A stretch of DNA of 42,287 bases from Saccoglossus kowalevskii (lineage: Eukaryota > Hemichordata > Enteropneusta > Harrimaniidae). The first letter of the stretch is position 1. The number at the start of each line of letters is the position of its first letter. The stretch spans positions 33,046 through 75,332 of the forward strand of contig NW_003157243.1 of NCBI RefSeq assembly GCF_000003605.2, written 5' to 3'. A program made the position numbers and the translations under genes. Of the stretch, positions 1 through 11,167 are shown piece by piece. The notes beneath the pieces were generated by a model that was given only the letters and a program-made list of their open reading frames with translations, did not search any database and was not told where the DNA came from.

Positions 1-770
1 TGCTTGTAATTTTAAATATTGGTACTTGATTGATGAATACATTGGACTGATTCACCATAACCTGGAAACTAATTGATTGTAATGCATGAATTTTTATTCG
101 ATGCTTGTTCAGGGTGTTGGTACGTTGAATAATAAGCCTTGGGTTTGTGAATAAATTGACTAAAACTAATTGGATCTGAAATGGCGGACTGGTGCATTTT
201 GAGTAGCCAGCTGGGTAACATTAGCAATACCAGTGTAGTAGAATCGCTTTTTTGTCGACCTTCGACTTGAATAGTTTTAAATGTGCATTTCCTTTTGTCA
301 CATGTTAAACCCATAATAGTCCAGTACCTGTATCAGGATATAATGAATTGTTTGGGCAATTTGAAATGTGTGCACGTGCTAATTTCTCGTGCACATATAG
401 ACCCCGTATTGGATGGAAAATGGTTCATGTACCAAATATACTACAGCAACTGTGACAATGATTGGCCATTTTAAATGCCACGCCTTCTATTAGTGGTGTT
501 GCCTTTGTCTATACGGTGGTACGGGCATTGGTGTTCTAAACTGAATGTGTATGTGTAACATTTTAAGGCGGTCTAAGTTATTAATATACGACGTTAACCT
601 CAAAATAGAGCTGAAATAATTCACTCCAGCAAGTTTATTTGCATATGACATTTTACTCGGCCAATAATTGGTATTCTATTAGTGTATAGTCGGCACAACT
701 TGCGTCGATTTAACGTTGTCTAGTAGTCGTATTTTTCTCGTCTGTTCACAAACAATTTTGTTGCTTACAG
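1..770. other. Presumed intron upstream of the LDLa exon at 771
   Basis: No LDLa-like exon, RNA gene or transposon end is recognised. Short open frames here show no domain. Since the exon at 771 enters in phase 1, this is most simply intron sequence of the LDLa gene. Confidence 0.4.
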
Positions 771-893
771 TGTGCGGACTTGTTATGATTAAATGTCCAG
801 CTGATGGAGAATGTCTAATTTCGTTTGAAATGTGCAATGGATACGAAATGGACTGCAGCGACAACTTTGATGAATCGACGGCTATCTGTGGAG
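771..893 (+). CDS. LDLa exon (first visible, phase 1-1)
   Basis: The exon lies between a TTACAG acceptor and a GTGAGT donor and encodes one complete LDLa module with six cysteines (starting at the TGC at 773) and the closing acidic DES motif. The cysteine 4-5 spacing (CNGYEMDC) is one residue longer than the usual CDGxxDC, and the usual first Asp is Asn. The frame stays open a little upstream, with a hydrophobic stretch, but no ATG starts it. The splice reading fits better because all other exons of the gene are also phase 1-1. Confidence 0.8.
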
Positions 894-3800
894 GTGAGTG
901 AAATGAACACATTTCAGGTTATTTATGAAACAAGCCCCCTGACAATATTTAAAATCTACATAACTTTTGTATTTTGCGCTCAGTGCGGTGTGGGCAATTA
1001 TAAAAATCGGGTGTGGATGAGTACACTACTGCGAGATGGTTTCCTCGCCACCTAGATGTGAACCACATCTTTTTCACGATGATGTAACATTTTCTGTGCA
1101 GATTTTTTTTAAACATTCAAACCCAAGTTGACCATCCATCGTACCTTGGTGGTGCCAGCAATTGACAAGTGTTTAACCAGTAGTTGAACTTCTCCTTAAA
1201 CCTAAACATTAGAAATTGTATCATGTATATTGTTCAGGATTCCGACCCAAAGCCACGTGACTAACTTAATTTGAAAACGTAATATTAGTAGTAGTTTTCT
1301 GTAAACAAGTCTTCATTACGCCATGCCCTTGCATTCTGCCTGCTTAGACTTGCATATTTAAGATGTTTCTGGCATTTCTCGAGGTTTCTGTGCAAATTTA
1401 TAAAAAATAAAGTTTCATATTCGCCCAATTTTCGAGAGTAAAAGGAGACCCTTTCTCTAGGGCCACGGGCGTTAGCGCCGACATCAGGTGACCAAAGGAA
1501 ATGGAACAAGCGACGAGAAAGTGACTGACCGATCAGAATGCTGGAACCATTACTAGTTACCGCCCCTTTGTGGCTTGGTATGCCATGACACTTGAGGCGG
1601 GGACTAGCCAAGGTTTCCCTGTAGAAGAAGAAGAAAAAAACAAACTTGTAGCTGTGAATTACTATTATGCTTGTGAAAATCTATTGAAATGGAGTAAGTG
1701 TCACTTATTTTATTTTCGGGTTGCAAAATATTATCAAACAATTGGTCATATGGAGGTAGTATACTTGCACACACTTGTTCAGACAGTATATGCGATTACT
1801 AACGTACGATCGTTGGTTACTAAGTGGCGTTGGTGGGTGACATTTAAACCAAGACAAATGTCCAGTAACATCTCAAACAAATCGCACTAAATTTCCGTCT
1901 ACCGCGTTTTGTTGCACCAATTTCGGAAAAGAGTCTTGCGCGTCTAGTATGACGAGGGTTGAGCGATTGACGAATGAAAAACGTGTATTCACGTATCGGG
2001 TCATTGAATGTGTTCAAATGTAGGCGCGGAAGACCTGGAGTTTTACCCTCAAAAGGCGGCCGTGCTCGCTGAAGGTCTCTCAATCTAGCGCTTTTTTTCG
2101 TTTTAACAGATGCATTCGTGCATCTGTTAGTGCCTGGAATCGCTCATATTCGCAACCAGACAATTGATAATGCGAAACAAGAGTCGAACATTTATTTGTA
2201 CGACGAGCTTTGCTCTATTTCTCTTGCCATAGACTAGTTTCATTTTGATTAATATATATATAAACCACAGATCGTTTCGTGTATCGTTGCAAACTCTTAA
2301 TGTCACTAAGCCACGACAGATCGAGAAATTGTTGTAAAAGAAATGGTTTCCGTAAACAAAATATATCATTGCACTAATAACCCAGCCCAAATTTTGTAGA
2401 ATGTGTAAAACTAAAATAAGTGTGGAGGCTTATTTTAGAAAATGTAAGCATCGATTGACAATTCGAACCTGAAGTATTCTTTAGAATATATCCACGTTGT
2501 ACAACCACGTCTCTTCGTTACGTCGCAAGAATACGTGTATGCTAATAAGGAGCCTCGTTGTGAAATACGATAAACGACTCGAGTAGACCGCAACTTTCAA
2601 ACGCATTTTTAAAAATAAGGGGATTTTAGACGTAGTGTAGAAAAAATTTCGCCAAGACACTTAAATTGTCGTCTATGGAAATCTAACATATGGTACAAGA
2701 TTTAAGATGTGCTTTCTAACATTGCGTTTTTTTAACAGCGGAATGTGGACGTGGGGAATACCAGTGTTCAGATGGAAGATGCTTGCCAACTTATTGGGTG
2801 TGCGATGGGTATGGTGACTGTGTTGACGGTGGTGACGAAGCGCCCTCTATATGTGCAGGTGTGTAGTATCTAAAATTCACAATTAAGATTTGTTACATTT
2901 TTACAAGACAAATTACCTGTAGCATACCTCGATGCTCATTCATCAAGTTTTTAATTTCAGGTTGCAGTGTAGGATTCTTGAAATGCTCCGATGGAACGTG
3001 CATATCAACTGATAAAGCGTGTGATGGAATACCAAATGACTGTTCTGGCAATTATGATGACTCGCTAGAATTGTGTAGTAAGATATTTTTTTTAATTGTA
3101 TCTCTCCGAAACAATCTGTACATTTCAGGGGGAAAAAACTCGTACTTTTGAAGACACTCGTTCTACTGGGAAAAGGTTATGACAATCTCGCAAGTAGAAT
3201 ATGCCTCGTAAACCAAGGAACAATTGTACCATGTGCAGATGCGGTGTAACTGCTGTTGTGATGAAATAGCCAAATAATGAGCGTTCAAGGTCAAGTGACA
3301 GGAATGACAGCCTTTTTTGGTAAATGCAATGATGTTGCATTACAAGCCGGAGAAATACTTGTAATGTACAATTCAAATGGTTTTTTTTATCAGGAAATGG
3401 TAATACTGGATGCACACAATTTGCATGTTCAACTGGTGAATGCATTAGTCAAATGAATCTTTGTGATGGAATCGCAGATTGTGTCAGTGGTGAGGACGAG
3501 ACAAACTGTGGTTGTAGCTTTGCTGAATTTACCTGTACTGATGGCAGCTGTATTCCTTTATCCTACAAATGTGACGGAATAGTAGACTGTTCTGATGCGG
3601 GTGATGAAAGCACACTGACATGTAATCTAACCCCCTGCACATTGCTGCAATATGAATGCTCTACTGGTGAATGTATGTCTACAGATCAGCTATGTGATGG
3701 TATTAGTAATTGTCCTAGTGGTGAAGATGAGACGAACTGTGGTTGTACATGGGCTGAATTTACCTGCCCTGATGGTAGCTGTATTCCTTTATCCTACAAA

Positions 3801-6800
3801 TGTGACGGAATAGTAGACTGTTCTGATGCGGGTGATGAAAGCACGCTGACATGTACTGATCCATGCCCAGCATATGAATGCTCTACTGGTGAATGTATTT
3901 CTACAGATCAGCTATGTGATGGTATTAGTGATTGTCCTAGTGGGGAAGATGAGGCAAACTGTGGTTGCACATGGGCTGAATTTACCTGCCCTGATGGTAG
4001 CTGTATTCCTGTATCTTACGAATGTGATGGAATAGTAGACTGTTCTGATGGTGCTGACGAACAAACGCCACTTTGTGCAGTTTGTACAAATGAAGAATTT
4101 ACCTGTACTGATGGCAGCTGTATTCCTTTATCCTACAAATGTGACGGAATAGTAGACTGCCCAAGTGAAGTCGATGAAAGCCCTCATACATGTACTGATC
4201 CATGCCCAGCATATGAATGCTCTACTGGTGAATGTATTTCTACAGATCAGCTATGTGATGGTATTAGTGATTGTCCTAGTGGGGAAGATGAGACAAACTG
4301 TGGTTGCACATGGGCTGAATTTACCTGCCTTGATGGTAGCTGTATTCCTATATCTTACGAATGTGATGGAATAGTAGACTGTTCTGATGGTGCTGACGAA
4401 CAAACGCCACTTTGTGCAGTTTGTACAAATGAAGAATTTACCTGTACTGATGGTAGCTGTATTCCTTTATCCTACAAATGTGACGGAATAGTAGACTGCC
4501 CAAGTGAAGTCGATGAAAGCCCTCATACATGTACTGATCCATGCCCAGCATATGAATGCTCTACTGGTGAATGTATTTCTACAGATCAGCTATGTGATGG
4601 TATTAGTGATTGTCCTAGTGGTGAAGATGAGACAAACTGTGGTTGTACATGGGCTGAATTTACCTGCCCTGATGGGAGCTGTATTCCTTTATCCTACAAA
4701 TGTGACGGAATAGTAGACTGTTCTGATGCGGGCGATGAAAACACACTGACATGTACTGATCCATGCCCAGCATATGAATGCTCTACTGGTGAATGTATTT
4801 CTGCAGATCAGCTATGTGATGGTATTAGTGATTGTCCTAGTAATGAAGATGAGACAAACTGTGGTTGTACATGGGCTGAATTTACCTGCCCCGATGGTAG
4901 CTGTATTCCTTTGTCTTACGAATGTGATGGAATAGTAGACTGTTCTGATGGTGCTGACGAACAAACGCCACTTTGTGCAGTTTGTACAAATGAAGAATTT
5001 ACATGTACTGATGGTAGCTGTATTCCTTTATCCTACATGTGTGACAGAATAGTAGATTGTCAAGATGGTGCTGATGAACAAACTCCACTTTGTGCAGTCT
5101 GTGCTCGTGGAGAATTTGCCTGCCCTGATGACAGCTGTATTCCTTTATCCAACACATGTGACGGAATAGCAGACTGTTCTGATGGTGCTGACGAACAAAC
5201 ACAACTTTGTACAGATTGTACAAATGAAGAATTTACCTGTACTGATGGCAGCTGTATTCCTTTATCCTACAAATGTGACGGAATAGTAGACTGTTCTGAT
5301 GCGGGTGATGAAAGCACACTGACATGTAGTCTAACCCCCTGCACATGGGCTGAATATACCTGCCCTGATGGTAGCTGTATTCCTTTGTCTTACAAATGTG
5401 ACGGAATAGTAGACTGTTCGGATGGTGCCGATGAACAAACACCACTTTGTACAGTTTGTACAAATGAAGAATTTACCTGTACTGATGGTAGCTGTATTCC
5501 TTTGTCTTACGAATGTGATGGAATAGTAGACTGTTCGGATGGTGCCGATGAACAAACACCACTTTGTGCAGTTTGTACAAATGAAGAATTTACCTGTACT
5601 GATGGTATCTGTATTCCTTTATCCTACAAATGTGATGGAATAGTAGACTGTTCTGATGCGGGTGATGAAAGCACGCTGACATGTAATCTAACCCCCTGCA
5701 CATTGCTGCAATATGAATGCTCTACTGGTGAATGTATTTCTACAGATCAGCTATGTGATGGTATTAGTGATTGTCCTAGTGGGGAAGATGAGACAAACTG
5801 TGGTTGCACATGGGCTGAATTTACCTGCCTTGATGGTAGCTGTATTCCTATATCTTACGAATGTGATGGTATAGTAGACTGTTCGGATGGTGCCGATGAA
5901 CAAACTCCACTTTGTGCAGTTTGTACAAATGAAGAATTTACCTGTACTGATGGTATCTGTATTCCTTTATCCTACAAATGTGATGGAATAGTAGACTGTT
6001 CTGATGCGGGTGATGAAAGCACGCTGACATGTAATCTAACCCCCTGCACATTGCTGCAATATGAATGCTCTACTGGTGAATGTATTTCTACAGATCAGCT
6101 ATGTGATGGTATTAGTGATTGTCCTAGTGGGGAAGATGAGACAAACTGTGGTTGCACATGGGCTGAATATACCTGCCCTGATGGTAGCTGTATTCCTTTG
6201 TCTTACGAATGTGACGGAATAGTAGACTGTTCGGATGGTGCTGACGAACAAACACCACTTTGTACAGTTTGTACAAATGAAGAATTTACCTGCCCTGATG
6301 GCAGCTGTATTCCTTTATCCTACAAATGTGACGGAATAGTAGACTGTTCGGATGGTGCCGATGAACAAACACCACTTTGTGCAGTTTGTACAAATGAAGA
6401 ATTTACCTGTACTGATGGTATCTGTATTCCTTTATCCTACAAATGTGATGGAATAGTAGACTGTTCGGATGGTGCCGATGAACAAACACCACTTTGTACA
6501 GTTTGTACAAATGAAGAATTTACCTGTACTGATGGTAGCTGTATTCCTTTGTCTTACGAATGTGATGGAATAGTAGACTGTTCGGATGGTGCCGATGAAC
6601 AAACACCACTTTGTGCAGTTTGTACAAATGAAGAATTTACCTGTACTGATGGTATCTGTATTCCTTTATCCTACAAATGTGATGGAATAGTAGACTGTTC
6701 TGATGCGGGTGATGAAAGCACGCTGACATGTAATCTAACCCCCTGCACATTGCTGCAATATGAATGCTCTACTGGTGAATGTATTTCTACAGATCAGCTA

Positions 6801-9800
6801 TGTGATGGTATTAGTGATTGTCCTAGTGGGGAAGATGAGACAAACTGTGGTTGCACATGGGCTGAATTTACCTGCCTTGATGGTAGCTGTATTCCTATAT
6901 CTTACGAATGTGATGGTATAGTAGACTGTTCGGATGGTGCCGATGAACAAACTCCACTTTGTGCAGTTTGTACAAATGAAGAATTTACCTGTACTGATGG
7001 TAGCTGTATTCCTTTATCCTACATGTGTGACAGAATAGTAGATTGTCAAGATGGTGCTGATGAACAAACTCCACTTTGTGCAGTCTGTGCTCGTGGAGAA
7101 TTTGCCTGCCCTGATGGCAGCTGTATTCCTTTATCCAACACATGTGACGGAATAGCAGACTGTTCTGATGGTGCTGACGAACAAACGCCACTTTGTACAG
7201 ATTGTACAAATGAAGAATTTACCTGTACTGATGGCAGCTGTATTCCTTTATCCTACAAATGTGACGGAATAGTAGACTGTTCTGATGCGGGTGATGAAAG
7301 CACACTGACATGTAATCTAACCCCCTGCATATGGGCTGAATATACCTGCCCTGATGGTAGCTGTATTCCTTTGTCTTACGAATGTGACGGAATAGTAGAC
7401 TGTTCGGATGGTGCTGACGAACAAACACCACTTTGTACAGTTTGTACAAATGAAGAATTTACCTGTACTGATGGTAGCTGTATTCCTTTATCCTACAAAT
7501 GTGACGGAATAGTAGACTGTTCTGATGCGGGTGATGAAAGCACACTGACATGTAATCTAACCCCTTGCACATTGCTGCAATATGAATGCTCTACTGATGA
7601 ATGCATTTCCACAGACCAGTTCTGTGATGGCGTTAGTGATTGTCCTAGTGGCGAAGATGAGACAAACTGTGGTTGTACTCTGGCTGAATTTACCTGCCTT
7701 GATGGTCGCTGTATTCCTTTATCTTCCAAATGTGATGGAATAGTAGATTGCCCAAGTGAAGTTGATGAGAACCCACGTAAATGTCCTGATCCATGCCCAG
7801 CACATGAATGCTCAACTGGCGAATGTATTGCTAATTTCCAAATTTGCGATGGCATCAGAGATTGTGTTAATGGTGAAGACGAATTAGATTGTCCAAATGT
7901 ATGCTCTGAAGTAGAGTTTGCATGTCCCCAAGGTGGTTGCATACCACTGTCGTCTCTGTGCAATGGAGTTGATGATTGTCCTAGTGGTGCTGATGAGAAT
8001 CCTTTCAGATGTGGTAGATTTATACATCATGAATGTAAATCTGGAGAATCTATTGAAGCTCATCAGTTCTGTGACGGTACCATAGATTGTGAGAGTTCTG
8101 AAGATGAACTCGATTGTGGAACTGGATGCTTAGAATCTGAATACACATGTTTGTCTGGACATTGTATATCCTTATTTCGTGTATGTGATGGTGTACCGAA
8201 TTGTGCAACTGGTGAAGATGAAAGTGTCGATCTCTGTGGATGCAATGTCAATCAATTCGAATGCGGTAATGGGAAATGCATATTGGGAGAATACGTTTGT
8301 GATGGTGATCCTGACTGTCCGTATGGCGAAGATGAAGACGATTGTGGTTGTGATGAGGCTAGGGAGTTTAAATGTCCCACCACTGGTGCATGTATTTCAA
8401 TCATCAAAGTTTGTGATGGTATATCAGACTGTGAATATGGCGAAGATGAACGACTGCCAGAATGTCTTCCAACGTTGGAACCAATTACTCCAGAACCAAC
8501 CATTGAAGGTAACTGCCATACACGTGACGCTTGTCTATAATACAAACTTTTAGCTAAATCTGTAAAACTATTTTTTTTATTCTCGTGTCACTCAGTTAAA
8601 CAATTGGCGAATGGGTAGCTGCAAGCCCAGAGATGTGCTTACCAAGATTTATAATTATTAATTATGAAACTTCTTTAGTAGTAGAGTTTATCTAGTATTA
8701 CTAATTTAATGATCTTCCATTCCAATAGAAAAAATATCTAGATTTAGAATTGAAGAGAGATTGGACGCCATAGAAGAGAAGTGCAATGAAGTGGAAGAAC
8801 ATGTAGAGCAACATGAATCATTAAGTGAGTTTTCAAGAAAAAAACATTTTCGTCTTTGAATATTTTTTTGTTGGAAACATTGTCGCATTGTCATGAAGTG
8901 GGTAAGTTGTGACCACAAGCGCAAAAAAAACTATAGTCGTTCTGTTGCAAAGAAAATAGTAATCGATCGTCAAAACCTCGTAGGTTTTTAGTATTAACTC
9001 CACACAATTTCATTCTTAAAGGCAGAGAAACAGTCGCTAGATTCATTGGCTATACAATTGCACGTGGGTAACCTCCACAACGGGTAACTTGGACCATGAA
9101 GTGTGAAATAGTGTGTACTTTTCTAACTATTCACTCTATTCCTGCAATGTAAACGCGCCCCCCCCCCCATTTGGAATAACTGTCACAATCAACTGGGAGT
9201 GGAAGCTTCATTAAGAAAGTAAGATTGTCCAATTATATTCTAGCACACTAATTTGGAAAAGTGTTTAGTGCTTACCTCATAAAAAAACCTTGGTCCAGCG
9301 GATCTTTAATTATCTGAGGAAATCTGTTGCCAATTTTTAATTCAATTCTTTTTCAGATGAGGAAATGTACACAGAACTCTTGGGAAGAATCGAAGCTCTA
9401 GAAGAACAGCTCGGTGCACTTGCACGTAGGTCTTCTCATATTAATTGCAAAACGATTGTACTAGTATATCTGAGTCATGCATGCAATGAAATGTAAATGA
9501 GTGGGGGTGACGTCAACACTGCGTGCGTGAATAGTTTTTTTGGCTATTTTCAAGCTTAATTGGCATTACATAATTGGTTAATTTTACTGAAGTGCACCTT
9601 AACGTCATTCCCTGTGAACAAACTGTATTTCGACATTGCGCTAAATAAAAGAAATTCAATACGATTTGTGCGGCTACGAGTCTATCACGTGTTAGAAAAA
9701 TCGCCCATGGATGCATTCAAAAAAATGCAAATGAACGTATATGTTAATTCGCTACATGTTGGGCTCATTCTACAATATTTTCTGAAACTAGTGTAGTTTT

Positions 9801-10472
9801 TTTTTTAAACAAAATGCTGATTATTAAACGAAACGTGTACTGCAAATGTTAAATGCATTTTCGTTTGCAAATGTCCTTTTAGTAGGTGTGGATTCGCGTC
9901 GCGTTCATTTCGGACAGTTGTTTTAAAAGTTGCGTGGTGTGAAGAGTCTTACAATTGCGGTGATGTTTGCCATGGTCGCAACTTTGAATCTTGTGTTAGT
10001 ATGCCTGTGATTGTATATGGTTCGCTTTTCACAAATATCCATACAATTTGAAAGGTACTTTAGGGAGTTTATACTAAATATTCGAGGAGATAAAGAAATT
10101 ATAACTGGTTTCCATGCCGAAACCTTTTATGCAAGCAATGCAAATCACTAAAAGGCATTACTTTAATTTCTAGCTCCTGCAACGAATGAAAATGTCACCG
10201 TCAAGTCTTTTCACCGTATTGAGTCGAAGTTAGGAAGAAAATCTCTAAGACAAGAAACTACCGGTGAAGAGAAGCAGGCAAATTCCGGTCGCTCGGCAAC
10301 TCTAGCAAAAATTATACCCAGCAGCAATGTTCGTGGACAAATTGAGAACACTAGAGAAACTAACCGCCAGGGAAACTTAACCAGAAACATCACGAGGAAG
10401 AAGACTTTTCTTCATGCTAAGTTACTGTCGTTGAAAAAACTTGCCTCGAGCAAAGCTAAACTGGCAAAATGA
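771..10472 (+). CDS. LDLa-array protein with coiled coil, multi-exon, 5' incomplete
   Basis: Seen: seven exons join in one frame: 771-893, 2739-2858, 2961-3077, 3394-8508, 8729-8824, 9357-9425 and 10174-10472. Each internal junction has AG/GT sites, and every junction is phase 1. The visible product is about 1,978 residues: 47 LDLa modules, a Pro/Thr linker, about 55 residues of charged heptad-like sequence, then a basic tail ending at TGA 10470-10472. The first exon enters in phase 1, so the start codon and any signal peptide lie upstream of the window. Family knowledge: LDLa modules are about 40-residue, six-cysteine, calcium-binding extracellular domains used for ligand binding. The acidic Ca ligands (CDGxxDC...xDE) are kept in nearly all modules. 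Inferred: a secreted, possibly oligomeric, multivalent binding protein. It lacks the EGF, YWTD and transmembrane parts of LDL receptors, so I give no receptor name. Function unknown. Confidence 0.85.
894..2738. other. Intron of the LDLa gene
   Basis: This intron of 1,845 bases has a GTGAGT donor and a pyrimidine-rich AACAG acceptor. I found no additional six-cysteine exon. Around 1440-1645 there is a GC-richer stretch ending in GAAGAAGAAGAA followed by A-rich sequence, which may be the tail of an old SINE, but no clear A and B boxes were identified. Confidence 0.5.
2739..2858 (+). CDS. LDLa exon 2 (phase 1-1)
   Basis: After a T-rich tract and AACAG acceptor, 120 bases encode a six-cysteine LDLa module (ECGRGEYQC...CDGYGDC...GDEAPSIC), followed by a GTGTGT donor. 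It has Trp at the position whose backbone binds calcium in canonical modules, where the giant exon mostly has Tyr. It is clearly diverged from the giant-exon modules, so it was not part of their homogenisation. Confidence 0.85.
2961..3077 (+). CDS. LDLa exon 3 (phase 1-1)
   Basis: Acceptor TTTCAG and donor GTAAGA bound 117 bases that encode one LDLa module (CSVGFLKC...GTCIS...CDGIPNDC...CS-type ending). Like the exon at 771, it has one extra residue between cysteines 4 and 5. The donor leaves phase 1, which matches the acceptor of the giant exon. Confidence 0.82.
3394..8508 (+). CDS. Giant exon with 44 tandem LDLa modules
   Basis: The exon starts after TTTTATCAG and runs open for 1,705 codons to GAAG|GTAACT, so the in-frame stop at 8538-8540 is intronic. 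I count 44 modules of 34-41 residues. Modules 2-38 use a few recurring openings: [33 protein letters not shown] and CARGEFAC. Their centres are nearly invariant (CIPLSY, then CDGIVDC). Modules 39-44 are diverged. Side-chain calcium ligands at both Asp positions and the final Asp-Glu are kept in almost all; module 40 has CNG instead of CDG. Module 41 lacks cysteines 1 and 3. The exon ends in a Pro/Thr-rich linker ([12 protein letters not shown]) that leads into the coiled-coil exons. ATG 3453 is an internal methionine, not a likely start, because the LDLa frame continues upstream to the acceptor. Confidence 0.9.
3513..7800 (+). repeat. Homogenised coding tandem array (LDLa modules 2-38)
   Basis: Units of about 102-123 bases repeat about 37 times with near-identical DNA, including synonymous positions. 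Higher-order periods are visible: a three-module block repeats at 339 bases (modules 5-7 and 8-10). Another three-module block repeats at 348 bases (modules 20-22 and 23-25) and again at 29-31. A block holding the rare CARGEFAC module (about 5030-5460) recurs 1,986 bases downstream (about 7016-7446). Flanking modules are much less alike. Copy number may vary between individuals, and assembly may have collapsed or expanded it. Confidence 0.9.
8729..8824 (+). CDS. Coiled-coil exon 1 of the LDLa gene
   Basis: Acceptor CCAATAG and donor GTGAGT bound 96 bases (32 codons, phase 1-1). The peptide is Glu/Lys-rich with hydrophobic residues spaced as in heptads ([20 protein letters not shown]) and one cysteine that could link chains. 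It continues in frame from the LDLa exon linker. Confidence 0.78.
9357..9425 (+). CDS. Coiled-coil exon 2 of the LDLa gene
   Basis: Acceptor TTTTTCAG and donor GTAGGT enclose 69 bases (23 codons, phase 1-1). They read [20 protein letters not shown], which extends the helical heptads of the preceding exon. The two exons together give about 50-55 residues, long enough for a short dimer or trimer coiled coil. Confidence 0.75.
9426..10173. other. Intron before the C-terminal exon of the LDLa gene
   Basis: This intron of 748 bases runs from a GTAGGT donor to a TTTCTAG acceptor. It contains an open frame without an ATG start that shows no domain. Nothing else is recognised. Confidence 0.6.
10174..10472 (+). 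CDS. C-terminal exon of the LDLa gene, basic tail and stop
   Basis: The acceptor TTTCTAG is followed by 98 codons and TGA, entering in phase 1 as the preceding donor requires. The sequence is rich in Lys, Arg, Ser and Thr. It has a possible N-glycosylation site near the start (NVT) and two more further on (NLT, NIT). It ends in a strongly basic, helix-prone stretch with repeated Leu-Lys and Ala-Lys. No domain is recognised and no membrane segment is present. A-to-T-rich DNA follows, but I see no canonical AATAAA in the 150 bases before the next transposon. Confidence 0.75.
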
Positions 10473-10618
10473 GATTGTATCACCATCTAATGTACGATGC
10501 TACTTTTGTTTTAATTTTAATAGAATAACAAGTTTCATAGTTTATTTATATATTAGTTTATTATATTTTAAATTATTAGATAGCCTATAGGAACAGTGAA
10601 TTTATTTATATATAAGAT

Positions 10619-11158
10619 TAGCCCTGCGTACAGTGCTGTGTGTACGGGGACGCGTTCGGTTGATAGATGTCCCCACCACAGCCCTGCGAACTTTCATAGA
10701 CAAAGTCCGGGACATTGAAAAATATAACTTTTTTAATGAAATAACATGCCCAGCTACCAACAATGATGATCGATTACCAGATATATCCAGAACTTCCAGT
10801 TCGGAGTCCAATTGTGGATGAAATCGGCTACTTTGCCTTAAAAACAAACGCATTCTCTTGCGTGAATGAAATTAAAAATGGCGGCGTTTTGTGGATAATT
10901 CCTCCTGTACCTACGCGTTTACAATTTGTCCGTCTTTACTAGTTGTTTAAAGACATTTCCGTTTCAGATAACTTTTTAATGGTTGTTACGGATAACTATC
11001 GTCATTTCAGCCGATTTCGGCAGAGAAACTACCTATTTTTAACTTGCGCACCAATTACGTGCGTTCCCGGACTTTGTCTATGGAGGTACGCATGGCTGTG
11101 GTGGGGACATCTATCAACCGACCGCGTCCCCGTACACACAGCACTGTACGCAGGGCTA
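10619..11158. mobile_element. Mutator-like MITE with about 100-bp TIRs and 9-bp TSD
   Basis: The left end, starting TAGCCCTGCGTACAGTGCTG, is matched by an inverted copy at the right end for about 100 bases (about 10619-10716 and 11062-11158) with few mismatches. The nine bases ATATAAGAT stand immediately outside both ends (10610-10618 and 11159-11167), a clear target site duplication. Long TIRs with a 9-bp duplication are the hallmark of Mutator-like elements. At 540 bases with no transposase frame, it is non-autonomous. It lies 146 bases behind the LDLa stop codon, so it may sit in or near that gene's 3' UTR. Confidence 0.85.
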
Positions 11159-11167
11159 ATATAAGAT

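Noticed and set aside
716-901. A frame whose first residues look like a signal peptide upstream of the first LDLa exon
   Set aside because: It begins with TTG, not ATG, and a good acceptor at 769-770 starts the exon in the same phase as all the others. The hydrophobic run is more likely intron.
1430-1645. Possible tRNA-derived SINE ending in GAAGAAGAAGAA
   Set aside because: I could not identify convincing A and B boxes or flanking duplications.
2025-2110. Possible pol III RNA gene ending in a T7 run
   Set aside because: No match to tRNA cloverleaf rules or to snRNA sequences that I know. The T-run alone is weak.
4165-7963. Other open frames inside the LDLa array on both strands
   Set aside because: They are repeats of one another only because the underlying modules repeat. 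They are shadow frames.
3453-8540. Treating the giant open frame (ATG 3453 to TAA 8540) as a complete intronless gene
   Set aside because: The LDLa module continues upstream of the ATG to a splice acceptor. A donor at 8509 leads in phase to coiled-coil exons, and the frame beyond it loses protein character.
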